64,000 nucleotides of DNA from NCBI GenBank assembly GCA_963749905.1, contig CAVVOF010000006.1, forward strand, positions 310,001 through 374,000, read 5' to 3'. Source of the DNA: UBA10649 sp963749905. Its GTDB lineage: Bacteria > Actinomycetota > Actinomycetes > S36-B12. Under the pieces are notes generated by a model. That model was not told the origin of the DNA and did no database searches. It saw nothing but the letters and a program-made list of their open reading frames with translations. Positions 45,285 to 52,723 of the stretch are shown here, piece after piece. Position 1 is the stretch's first letter; every line of letters begins with the position of its first letter. The translations under genes and the position numbers were made by a program.

Positions 45285-45354
45285 CCTTCGCGAGTGTGCG
45301 CTGGTCGTCGCTTCGGGGTACTCCAAAGCGACGACCAGCGCACACTCGCGAAGG
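45285..45354. repeat. Intergenic palindrome, family B copy 2 (perfect arms)
   Basis: Perfect 29-bp arms (45285-45313, 45326-45354) around a 12-base centre; arms begin CCTTCGCGAGTGTGCGCTGG. It starts 9 bases after the E2 stop and lies 61 bases before the epimerase gene. The outer arm matches copy 1 at 3292-3353, where pairing has five mismatches. Confidence 0.93.
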
Positions 45355-45414
45355 AAGTGGGGCCGGGCGGGGGGTCGAGGTGCGCGCGGACGTCGTAGGC
45401 GGGAGGCTGGGGCC

Positions 45415-46377
45415 ATGAGAATCGCCGTCACCGGAGCATCGGGCCTGATCGGCCGCGCCCTCGTCCCGCAGTTGCGCACCGCCGGCCACGAGGTCGTCCG
45501 GCTGGTCCGTCGTCCGACATCCGCCGCGGACGAGATCACCTGGGATCCGCGGGCGGGCACCGTCGACCTCGAGCGGCTGGCCGGCACGGATGCCGTCATC
45601 CACCTCGCCGGCGCCGGGGTCGGCGACCACCGCTGGACCGACGCCTACAAGCGGGAGATCCTCGACAGCAGAGTCGACGGCACGCACACCATCGTCCGGG
45701 CGATCACCGCTCTGGACCCGATGCCCCAGGTCCTCGTGTCCGGCTCGGCGATCGGCTTCTACGGGGAGACCGGCGACCGCGAGGTCGACGAGACCTCCCC
45801 GGCCGGGACGGGCTTCCTCGCCGACGTGGTCCGCGCATGGGAGGCCGCCTCCCAGCCCGCCGCAGCCGCCGGGATCCGGGTCGTCAACCCGCGGACCGGA
45901 CTCGTGGTGGCCGCCCCCGCTGGCACGATCGGGCCGTTGTTCTCGGTGCTCAAGCTCGGCGCCGGCATGCACACGTCCGGCATCGGCGGCGCGTTCGGGC
46001 CGCTGATCCCCGGCGTGCGCCTGAACCTGGCCGGACGGCTGGGATCCGGGCGCCAGTACTGGTCGTGGATCTCACTGCGCGACGAGGTGGCCGCCCTGCG
46101 CTTCGTGATGGAGAACGACGGCATCCACGGTCCGGTGAACCTCACCGGGCCGACGCCGGTGACGAATGCCGAGGTCACCGACGCGCTGGCCGAGGCCATC
46201 GGCCGACGATGGCTGCCACCGATCCCGGACTTCGCCATCAAGACGCTGCTCGGCGAGTTCTCCGCGGAGGTGCTCGGCAGCGCGCGGGTGCTGCCGACGG
46301 TCCTCGAGGAGGCCGGCTTCACCTACCAGGACACCACCATCGAGTCGGCGATCCGCACCGCGCTGGCAGGCTCCTAG
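45415..46377 (+). CDS. TIGR01777-type NAD-dependent epimerase/dehydratase
   Basis: A 320-residue short-chain dehydrogenase-fold protein: Rossmann GASGLIGRALVPQL at residues 8-21, SGSAIGFYGETGD (the SAxGYYG family motif), WSWISLRDEVAAL and VNLTGPTPVTNAEV. Extended SDR proteins of this family (YfcH-like; SulA-type in cell division in other lineages) have unsettled function. Matches the gene after dlaT in mycobacteria. Clean 320-codon frame. Confidence 0.88.
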   Translation: MRIAVTGASGLIGRALVPQLRTAGHEVVRLVRRPTSAADEITWDPRAGTVDLERLAGTDAVIHLAGAGVGDHRWTDAYKREILDSRVDGTHTIVRAITALDPMPQVLVSGSAIGFYGETGDREVDETSPAGTGFLADVVRAWEAASQPAAAAGIRVVNPRTGLVVAAPAGTIGPLFSVLKLGAGMHTSGIGGAFGPLIPGVRLNLAGRLGSGRQYWSWISLRDEVAALRFVMENDGIHGPVNLTGPTPVTNAEVTDALAEAIGRRWLPPIPDFAIKTLLGEFSAEVLGSARVLPTVLEEAGFTYQDTTIESAIRTALAGS

Positions 46378-46379
46378 CC

Positions 46380-47642
46380 GTGCAGGAGCATGACGTCGTC
46401 ATCGTCGGGGCCGGACTCGCCGGCCTCGCCGCGGCCCGGCAGCTGTCGATCCACGGCGTCGATGTCGTCGTCCTCGAGTCCTCTGACGACGTCGGCGGGC
46501 GGGTCCGCACGGACGTCGTCGACGGCCTGTTCCTCGACCGCGGCTTCCAGGTCTTCAACCCGGCCTACCCCGAGGCGGCCCGGGTGCTCGACTACGACGC
46601 CCTCGAACTGCGTGGCTTCACCCCGGGCGTCATCGCCCTGACCGACCACGGGCCCACTCGGCTCGGCGATCCCCGCGCGCTGCCGAAGTGGGCAACCGAC
46701 GCCCTCTCCCGCCGCTCAGGCCGGCTGGGCGGCAAGCTCCGGTTCGCCTCGTACGCCCTTCGCAACGCCCGCCAGTCCCGTCATCAGCGCGAGGCGCAGA
46801 TGGACATGCCCGCCGACGTGGCCCTGCTGTCCGCGGGCGTGGGCGCCGACCTGCTCGAGACGGTCCTGCGTCCGTTCCTCAGCGGCGTCTTCCTCGAGGA
46901 TCGGCTCGAGACGTCCCGACGGTTCCTCGACCTCGTCCTCCTCAGCTTCCTCAAGGGCCGGCCATCGGTGCCGGCGCAGGGCATGCAGGCCATCCCGCGC
47001 CAGCTGCACGACGCGCTGCCGGAGGGCACCGTGCGCCTCGGCGTCGAGGTGCACCAGGTGGACGACGGAGTCCTGCACACGTCCGACGGCAGCGTGCGCG
47101 CCCGCACGGTCATCGTCGCCACCGACCCCCGCACGGCCGCCGGGCTGCTGCCCAGCCTGCACGTCCCAGGCGGGCGCGATGTCACCACCTGGTACTACGT
47201 CGCCGACACTCGGCCGGAGCTGCTCACCGGCGGCGAACCCGTCGTCGTGGTCGACGGCCGCCACGCTCGCGGGCCGCTCGTCAACACCGTGGTCCTGACG
47301 CACGCCGCCCCCACGTACGCGTCGGACGGCCGGGTGCTGGTCAGCGCGTCCGCCCTCGGCCTGCACGACGACGCGGCGATGGAGGCCATCGTGCGCGGGC
47401 ACCTCGCGCAGCTCTACGGGGTCGGCACCCGATCGTGGGCGCACGTCGCCACCTACCCCGTGCCCTACGCCCTGCCCGCGATGCTGCCGCCGTTCGACGT
47501 GCGTCGACCCGTCGCCCTCGGCGAGTGGCTGTTCGTCGCGGGCGATCACCGCGACACCGGGTCCATCCAGGGTGCGATGGTCAGCGGCCGACGTGCGGCC
47601 GATGGCGCACTGCTGCAGCTTGGGCTGCAGCCGGTCTCCTGA
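46380..47642 (+). CDS. FAD-dependent oxidoreductase (phytoene desaturase/amine oxidase-like)
   Basis: A 420-residue flavoprotein starting at a GTG two bases after the epimerase stop: dinucleotide-binding VIVGAGLAGLAAARQL and VVVLESSDDVGGRVRTD, and the C-terminal FAD motif GEWLFVAGDHRDTGSIQGAMVSGRRAA. The upstream open frame overlaps the epimerase and is not used. The family covers carotenoid desaturases and protoporphyrinogen-like oxidases; no carotenoid genes are near, so the substrate is unknown. Inserted between genes that are adjacent in mycobacteria. Confidence 0.85.
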   Translation: MQEHDVVIVGAGLAGLAAARQLSIHGVDVVVLESSDDVGGRVRTDVVDGLFLDRGFQVFNPAYPEAARVLDYDALELRGFTPGVIALTDHGPTRLGDPRALPKWATDALSRRSGRLGGKLRFASYALRNARQSRHQREAQMDMPADVALLSAGVGADLLETVLRPFLSGVFLEDRLETSRRFLDLVLLSFLKGRPSVPAQGMQAIPRQLHDALPEGTVRLGVEVHQVDDGVLHTSDGSVRARTVIVATDPRTAAGLLPSLHVPGGRDVTTWYYVADTRPELLTGGEPVVVVDGRHARGPLVNTVVLTHAAPTYASDGRVLVSASALGLHDDAAMEAIVRGHLAQLYGVGTRSWAHVATYPVPYALPAMLPPFDVRRPVALGEWLFVAGDHRDTGSIQGAMVSGRRAADGALLQLGLQPVS

Positions 47643-47657
47643 CGTAGGGTGCTGACC

Positions 47658-48314
47658 ATGACTGCGCCCACCACTCCCCGGATCCGGGTGGAGCACGTGG
47701 GCTTCGGCGACGCCGCCGTCGACTACCACGACGGGTGGGAGCTCCAGCGCCGCGTCCACGCCGAGGTCGTCTCCGGCACCGCCCCCGACACGGTGCTGCT
47801 GCTCGAGCACACGCCCGTGTACACCGCCGGCCGCCGCACCGAGCCCTTCGAGCGCCCGCTCGACGGAACGCCGGTCGTCGACGTGGACCGGGGCGGCAAG
47901 ATCACCTGGCACGGCCCCGGCCAGCTCGTCGGATACCCGATCGTGCGCCTGCCGTCCCCGATGGCGGTCGTCGACCACGTCCGGCGCATCGAGTCGATGC
48001 TGATGGACGTGTGCGCCGAGCTCGGCGTCGAGACGATGCGGGTCACCGGTCGCAGCGGCGTGTGGCTGGCCGCTGACGCGCGCGGCCCCGAGCGCAAGAT
48101 CGCCGCGATCGGGATCCGGGTCACCGAGGGCGTCACCATGCACGGCTTCGCCCTGAACTGCGACAACGACCTGGCGTGGTTCGACCGCATCGTCCCGTGC
48201 GGCATCACCGATGCCTCCGTGACCACCCTGTCGAAGGAGCTCGGCCGCGACGTCGCCGTGGCCGAGGCGCTGCCCGTCGTCGAGCGGCATCTGGAAAGGA
48301 TCGTGTCGTGGTAG
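47658..48314 (+). CDS. lipB: Octanoyl-[acyl carrier protein]:protein N-octanoyltransferase
   Basis: Moves octanoate from ACP to lipoyl-domain lysines, the first step of lipoate synthesis. 218 residues from ATG 47658 (a GTG 9 bases upstream is possible). Motifs: LLLEHTPVYTAGRR, RGGKITWHGPGQLVGYPI, RKIAAIGIRV (catalytic Lys) and the nucleophile Cys in IVPCGITD. Overlaps the lipA start. Its products are the E2 lipoyl domains encoded 2.4 kb upstream. Confidence 0.95.
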   Translation: MTAPTTPRIRVEHVGFGDAAVDYHDGWELQRRVHAEVVSGTAPDTVLLLEHTPVYTAGRRTEPFERPLDGTPVVDVDRGGKITWHGPGQLVGYPIVRLPSPMAVVDHVRRIESMLMDVCAELGVETMRVTGRSGVWLAADARGPERKIAAIGIRVTEGVTMHGFALNCDNDLAWFDRIVPCGITDASVTTLSKELGRDVAVAEALPVVERHLERIVSW

Positions 48315-49300
48315 ATCCGGTCGTCTCAACGGATGCCTCGGGCCGGCGTCTGCTGCGCATCGAGGCCCGCAACGCCGAGGTCCCCATCGAGCGCAAGCCC
48401 GACTGGATCCGCACGCGCATGAAGACCGGGCCGGAGTTCAGCAAGATCCACGCCATGGTCAAGGCCGAGGGCCTGCACACCGTGTGCCAGGAGGCCGGCT
48501 GCCCGAACATCTACGAGTGCTGGGAGGACCGCGAGGCCACCTTCCTCATCGGGGGCGAGCAGTGCACCCGCCGCTGCGACTTCTGCCAGATCGACACCGG
48601 CAAGCCCTCCCCGCTGGATCGGGACGAGCCCCGACGTGTCGCCGAGTCCGTGCGCACCATGGGCCTGCGGTACGCGACCGTCACCGGAGTCGCGCGCGAC
48701 GACCTGCCCGACGAGGGCGCGTGGCTCTACGCGCAGACCGTCCGCGAGATCCACGACCTCAACCCCGGTACCGGCGTCGAGGTGCTCATCCCCGACTTCT
48801 CCGGCAACCCGACGCTGCTGGGCGAGGTGTTCGCTGCCGCACCCGAGGTGCTCGCGCACAACGTCGAGACCGTCCCGCGGATCTTCAAGCGGATTCGCCC
48901 CGCCTTCACCTACGAGCGCAGCCTCGACGTCCTCACGCAGGCGCGCGCCGCCGGGCTGGTGACCAAGAGCAACCTGATCCTGGGCATGGGCGAGGAGATC
49001 GACGAGGTCCACCAGGCGCTGCACGACCTGCACGACGCGGGGTGCGACCTGGTGACCATCACGCAGTACCTGCGCCCGACCCCGCGGCACCACCCCGTCA
49101 CCCGGTGGGTGCGCCCCGAGGAGTTCGTCGCACTGGCCGACTACGCGACGGAGGTCGGCTTCGCGGGCGTCATGAGCGGACCCCTCGTCCGCTCCAGCTA
49201 CCGCGCCGGGCGCCTCTACCAGCAGGCGCTCGCTGCCCGTGGCGAGGAGCGTGGGGCCAGCATCACGGTCCTGGCCGGCCCCGCGGCCGAGTCCGTCTAG
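48308..49300 (+). CDS. lipA: Lipoyl synthase
   Basis: Radical-SAM enzyme inserting two sulfurs into the octanoyl group. 330 residues from GTG 48308, overlapping lipB by 7 bases. Auxiliary cluster Cys in CQEAGCPNIYEC; radical-SAM cluster CTRRCDFC; then TVTGVARDDLPDEGA, SNLILGMGE and the C-terminal auxiliary-cluster Ser in GPLVRSSYRA. Needs Fe-S supply, possibly via the HesB-type protein elsewhere in the window. Confidence 0.96.
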   Translation: MVDPVVSTDASGRRLLRIEARNAEVPIERKPDWIRTRMKTGPEFSKIHAMVKAEGLHTVCQEAGCPNIYECWEDREATFLIGGEQCTRRCDFCQIDTGKPSPLDRDEPRRVAESVRTMGLRYATVTGVARDDLPDEGAWLYAQTVREIHDLNPGTGVEVLIPDFSGNPTLLGEVFAAAPEVLAHNVETVPRIFKRIRPAFTYERSLDVLTQARAAGLVTKSNLILGMGEEIDEVHQALHDLHDAGCDLVTITQYLRPTPRHHPVTRWVRPEEFVALADYATEVGFAGVMSGPLVRSSYRAGRLYQQALAARGEERGASITVLAGPAAESV

Positions 49301-49347
49301 CGGCCGCGGTCGGGCTGGGCGGCCGAGGACCAACTAGGCTGGCCGCC

Positions 49348-50022
49348 ATGTTCGGAAAGATCCGCGGCACGCTCTCGTCCCTCGCCCAGAACTGGCGGAT
49401 GACACAGCAGGTGTATCGCCTGCTTCCGCTCGAGGTCGGCGGGCTGTTCCTGCTCACCTTCCTGGTGGTGCTGATCCCCGTCGGGCTGTGGCTCAACTGG
49501 CCGACCGCGGTCATCCTGGCCTTCCCCCTGGCCCTCCTGGTGGGCACCTACTGGTTCAGCAGGCGCGCGATGCGGGCGGCGTACTCGCAGATCGACGGCC
49601 AGCCGGGCGCCGCTGCCGCCGTCATCCAGTCGCTCCGTGGCGGGAACTGGCTGGTGACCCCCGCGGTGGCCGCCAGCCGCAACCAGGACCTCGTGCACCG
49701 GGTCGTCGGCAAGCCGGGCGTCGTGCTGATGTCCGAGGGACCGGCCAACCGCGTCGTGCCGATGCTGGCCAACGAGCGGAAGAAGACCGCCCGATGGCTG
49801 CCGGAGATCCCCATCTACGAGATCCAGGTCGGCAACGACGAGGGCCAGGTGCCGCTCATCAAGCTGCAGAAGGCGCTGACCTCGCTGCCCAAGAACCTCC
49901 GCGGCGGGGAGATCACCGAGATGCGCCGCAAGCTCGACGCACTCGGCAATGCCGCGTCGTCGATGCCGATCCCCAAGGGACCGGTGCCGACCAGCACCCG
50001 GCAGGTACGCCGCCAGCGCTAG
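49348..50022 (+). CDS. DUF4191 membrane protein
   Basis: A 224-residue conserved actinobacterial protein: KIRGTLSSLAQNWRMTQQ N-terminus, two membrane helices (VGGLFLLTFLVVLIPVGLWL and AVILAFPLALLVGTYWF), then a soluble domain with GGNWLVTPAVAASRNQDLVHRVVGKPGVVLM and a basic tail. Always near lipA in actinobacteria; function unknown. The upstream open frame belongs to the lipA shadow. A family A palindrome follows its stop by about 20 bases. Confidence 0.88.
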   Translation: MFGKIRGTLSSLAQNWRMTQQVYRLLPLEVGGLFLLTFLVVLIPVGLWLNWPTAVILAFPLALLVGTYWFSRRAMRAAYSQIDGQPGAAAAVIQSLRGGNWLVTPAVAASRNQDLVHRVVGKPGVVLMSEGPANRVVPMLANERKKTARWLPEIPIYEIQVGNDEGQVPLIKLQKALTSLPKNLRGGEITEMRRKLDALGNAASSMPIPKGPVPTSTRQVRRQR

Positions 50023-50042
50023 CCCTAGGACACACTGCCCCC

Positions 50043-50106
50043 CGTCTGTCTTGAGGTTGGTGGTCGGAAAACGGCCGTTTTCCGACCACCAACCTCAAGA
50101 CAGACG
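50043..50106. repeat. Intergenic perfect palindrome, family A copy 2
   Basis: A loop-less perfect palindrome of 64 bases (32-bp arms), centred between 50074 and 50075, between the convergent DUF4191 and RDD genes. Arms match copy 1 at 24548-24615 except C-to-G and T-to-G changes near the centre, each with the complementary change in the other arm. Could be a bidirectional terminator. Confidence 0.95.
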
Positions 50107-50115
50107 CGGAGTGGT

Positions 50116-50499
50116 TCAGCGGCGGACGACGACGGAGTCCACCGCCCGGTCGTGCAGACCGCGACCGTACGAGTCGACCACCACTGCCGGAATCACCAGG
50201 CACAGCAGCACCGTGCGCAACGCCACCCGCCCGAGGGTCAGGCGCGATCCATCGGTCCGCACGACGGCCAGGCCCAGCAGGCGCTGCCCGAAGGACGCGC
50301 CGATCAGCCACGTCAGCACGATGACCTCCAGCGCGAACACCGACAGCACCGCCACTGAGCTCTCGAGGGACCCGTACGCGACGTCGCGGAAGACCAGCAG
50401 GGACACCGCCGTCGCCGCGAGCCAGTCGATGACCAGGGCCAGCAGGCGCCGGCCGAACCCGGCGATCGCCCCCGGCGCAGCAGTCGTCTCCTCAGGCAC
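50116..50499 (-). CDS. RDD-family membrane protein
   Basis: A 127-residue protein with about three membrane helices: FGRRLLALVIDWLAATAVSLLVF (with the Arg-Asp of the RDD motif), a second helix with VIVLTWLIGASFGQRLLGLAVVRTDG, and a basic C-terminal helix. Same position as the RDD gene upstream of glnA1 in mycobacteria. Role unknown; some RDD proteins are Na+/H+ antiporters, but no evidence here. Divergent from glnA. Confidence 0.85.
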   Translation of the reverse strand: MPEETTAAPGAIAGFGRRLLALVIDWLAATAVSLLVFRDVAYGSLESSVAVLSVFALEVIVLTWLIGASFGQRLLGLAVVRTDGSRLTLGRVALRTVLLCLVIPAVVVDSYGRGLHDRAVDSVVVRR

Positions 50500-50541
50500 C
50501 CGGACACGCTATCGGCCGCGGCATGACCCTTCCGCTGCCGG

Positions 50542-50579
50542 TTAACACGTCCGAAACAGACGGGATACCGCCGGGACAC
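50542..50579 (+). promoter_or_regulatory. GlnR-type binding site upstream of glnA
   Basis: Four half-sites with exact six-base spacing: TTAAC-n6-GAAAC-n6-GATAC-n6-GACAC. This matches the actinobacterial GlnR consensus gTnAC-n6-GaAAC repeated twice, with one or two mismatches in each of the first, third and fourth half-sites. It lies 123 bases before the glnA ATG; a TAGTGT at 50590-50595 is a possible -10 element. Confidence 0.75.
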
Positions 50580-50701
50580 CGCTCCTCCGTAGTGTTCAGC
50601 TGTCGGAGGCGGCCGCCCCCGACCCGGCGGGGCCCCCCGCGCGAGGCGAACGCACCAGAGCGGTGCACGACCAAGGCTCGCCCAGGCGAGCAGGAGGTGA
50701 C

Positions 50702-52126
50702 ATGTTCAGTTCCCACGACGAGGTCAAGAAGTACATCAAGGATGAGGGCATCGAGTTCGTCGACGTCCGCTTCATCGACCTCCCCGGCATCATGCAGCAC
50801 TTCAACATGCCGACGTCGGCGTTCGACGACGCCGCCTTCGAGGACGGCCTGATGTTCGACGGATCCTCGATCCGCGGCTTCCAGGCCATCAACGAGTCCG
50901 ACATGAAGCTGCTCCCCGATCCTGCGACCGCGTACCTCGACCCGTTCCGCAAGGCGAAGACCCTGGTGATGAACTTCGCCGTGGTCGATCCGTACACCGG
51001 CGAGCCCTACAGCCGCGATCCCCGTGGCGTGGCCGGCAAGGCCGAGGCCTACCTGAAGTCGACCGGCATCGCCGACACCTGCTACTTCGGTCCCGAGGCC
51101 GAGTTCTACGTGTTCGACGACGTGCGTTACGACACGCAGGCGAACGAGGGGTACTACCACATCGACTCCATCGAGGGCGCCTGGAACACCGGTCGCGTCG
51201 AGGAGGGCGGCAACCGCGGCTACAAGACCCGCTTCAAGGGCGGCTACTTCCCGGTCCCGCCGGTCGATCACTTCGCCGACATCCGCGACGAGATGGTGGC
51301 CAAGCTGCTGCAGGTCGGCCTGCAGGTCGAGCGCTCGCACCACGAGGTCGGCACCGCCGGCCAGGGCGAGATCAACTACAAGTTCAACACGCTGCAGCAT
51401 GCGGCCGACGAGGTGATGCTGTTCAAGTACATCATCAAGAACGTCGCGTGGGAGCACGGCAAGACCGCGACCTTCATGCCGAAGCCGCTCTTCGGCGACA
51501 ACGGCTCGGGCATGCACTGCCACCAGTCCCTGTGGAAGGACGGCGAGCCGCTGTTCTACGACGAGAAGGGCTACGGCGGCCTGTCCGACCTGGCCCGCTG
51601 GTACATCGGCGGCCTGCTGGAGCACGCGCCCTCGCTGCTGGCGTTCACCAACCCGACGGTGAACTCCTACCACCGCCTGGTGCCCGGCTTCGAGGCTCCG
51701 GTCAACCTGGTGTACTCGGCGCGCAACCGCTCCGCCTGCATCCGCATCCCGGTCACGGGCAGCAACCCCAAGGCGAAGCGCATCGAGTTCCGGGTGCCCG
51801 ACCCGTCGAGCAACCCGTACCTGGCGATGTCCGCGATGCTCATGGCGGGACTGGACGGCATCAAGAACCGGATCGAGCCGCACGCGCCGGTCGACAAGGA
51901 CCTGTACGAGCTGCCCCCGGACGAGGCCGCCAGCATTCCGCAGGTGCCGGGATCGCTGTCTGCGGTGCTCGAAGCCCTCGAGGATGACAACGAGTACCTG
52001 CAGGCGGGTGGCGTGTTCACCGCCGACCTGATCGAGACCTGGATCGACTACAAGCGGATCAACGAGGTCGCACCGATCCAGCTGCGCCCGCACCCGTACG
52101 AGTTCGAGCTGTACTACGACATCTAG
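50702..52126 (+). CDS. glnA: Glutamine synthetase type I
   Basis: ATP-dependent glutamine synthesis from glutamate and ammonia. 474 residues: FMFDGSSIRGF-type N-terminal loop, GPEAEFYVFD metal Glu, FMPKPLFGDNGSGMHCHQS, NRSACIRIP, and KDLYELPPDE, which holds the Tyr adenylylated by GlnE (class I-beta). An AGGAGGTGAC site lies just before ATG 50702. Preceded by a GlnR-type box, followed by a strong terminator, and 0.6 kb from glnE, so both transcriptional and post-translational nitrogen control are expected. Confidence 0.97.
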   Translation: MFSSHDEVKKYIKDEGIEFVDVRFIDLPGIMQHFNMPTSAFDDAAFEDGLMFDGSSIRGFQAINESDMKLLPDPATAYLDPFRKAKTLVMNFAVVDPYTGEPYSRDPRGVAGKAEAYLKSTGIADTCYFGPEAEFYVFDDVRYDTQANEGYYHIDSIEGAWNTGRVEEGGNRGYKTRFKGGYFPVPPVDHFADIRDEMVAKLLQVGLQVERSHHEVGTAGQGEINYKFNTLQHAADEVMLFKYIIKNVAWEHGKTATFMPKPLFGDNGSGMHCHQSLWKDGEPLFYDEKGYGGLSDLARWYIGGLLEHAPSLLAFTNPTVNSYHRLVPGFEAPVNLVYSARNRSACIRIPVTGSNPKAKRIEFRVPDPSSNPYLAMSAMLMAGLDGIKNRIEPHAPVDKDLYELPPDEAASIPQVPGSLSAVLEALEDDNEYLQAGGVFTADLIETWIDYKRINEVAPIQLRPHPYEFELYYDI

Positions 52127-52209
52127 TCGTCACGGGGGCGAACCCGAGCAGTCACCCCCTGACGCAGGCTCCCTCCGCGTCGATTCGCCTCGCGCGCACA
52201 GGGAACAGG

Positions 52210-52239
52210 GAGGCCCCCCGGTTTCGACCGGGGGGCCTC
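52210..52239 (+). terminator. Terminator after glnA
   Basis: 13-bp perfect stem GAGGCCCCCCGGT / ACCGGGGGGCCTC with a UUCG tetraloop, 83 bases after the glnA stop and 22 bases before the methyltransferase gene. Very stable; no long U tract. Confidence 0.85.
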
Positions 52240-52261
52240 TCCTGTCGCCCATACTGGGCAC

Positions 52262-52717
52262 ATGAACCGCGGCGTGATCGGGTGGCTCCTGGTGACCGTG
52301 CAGTTCGTCCTGCTGGTCGGCCTGGTCCTCCTCCCCCGCGAGAGCCCGACTCTGCTCCGGATGGCGATCGGCGTTCCCCTCATCGCGGCCGGGATCCTGC
52401 TCGGTCTGGTGGCCATGCGCCACCTCGGCACCGCCCTGACCCCCACCCCGGTCCCCATCGAAGGAGCCGGACTGCGCACCGATGGCGCCTATCGCCGCGT
52501 GCGGCATCCGATCTACAGCGCGGTCCTGCTCATGGCCGTGGGCTACGCCACCATGATGGGGTCGGCGTGGACGTGGCTCGGCGTCGGTGTGCTCGCCGTG
52601 TTCTTCCTGGTCAAGTCGCGCTGGGAGGACTCCCTGCTCGCTGAGACCTACGCCGACGACTGGGCCGAATGGGCCAGCCGGACGGGGGCGCTGCTGCCGC
52701 GCTGGCGACGCGACTGA
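52262..52717 (+). CDS. Isoprenylcysteine methyltransferase-like membrane protein
   Basis: A 151-residue protein with four or so membrane helices. The C-terminal ICMT/PEMT signature is present: LRTDGAYRRVRHPIYSAVLL (SAM-binding RHP), then KSRWEDSLLAETYADDWAEWASRTG. Bacterial members methylate varied lipophilic substrates; the actual one is unknown. It converges with glnE, 6 bases between stops. Absent from the mycobacterial version of this region as far as I recall. Confidence 0.85.
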   Translation: MNRGVIGWLLVTVQFVLLVGLVLLPRESPTLLRMAIGVPLIAAGILLGLVAMRHLGTALTPTPVPIEGAGLRTDGAYRRVRHPIYSAVLLMAVGYATMMGSAWTWLGVGVLAVFFLVKSRWEDSLLAETYADDWAEWASRTGALLPRWRRD

Positions 52718-52723
52718 CGGCTC

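Noticed and set aside
46380..47642. Phytoene desaturase as a carotenoid biosynthesis gene
   Set aside because: Only the generic FAD amine-oxidase motifs are present and no crtB/crtE-like gene is adjacent, so a specific carotenoid call is not supported.
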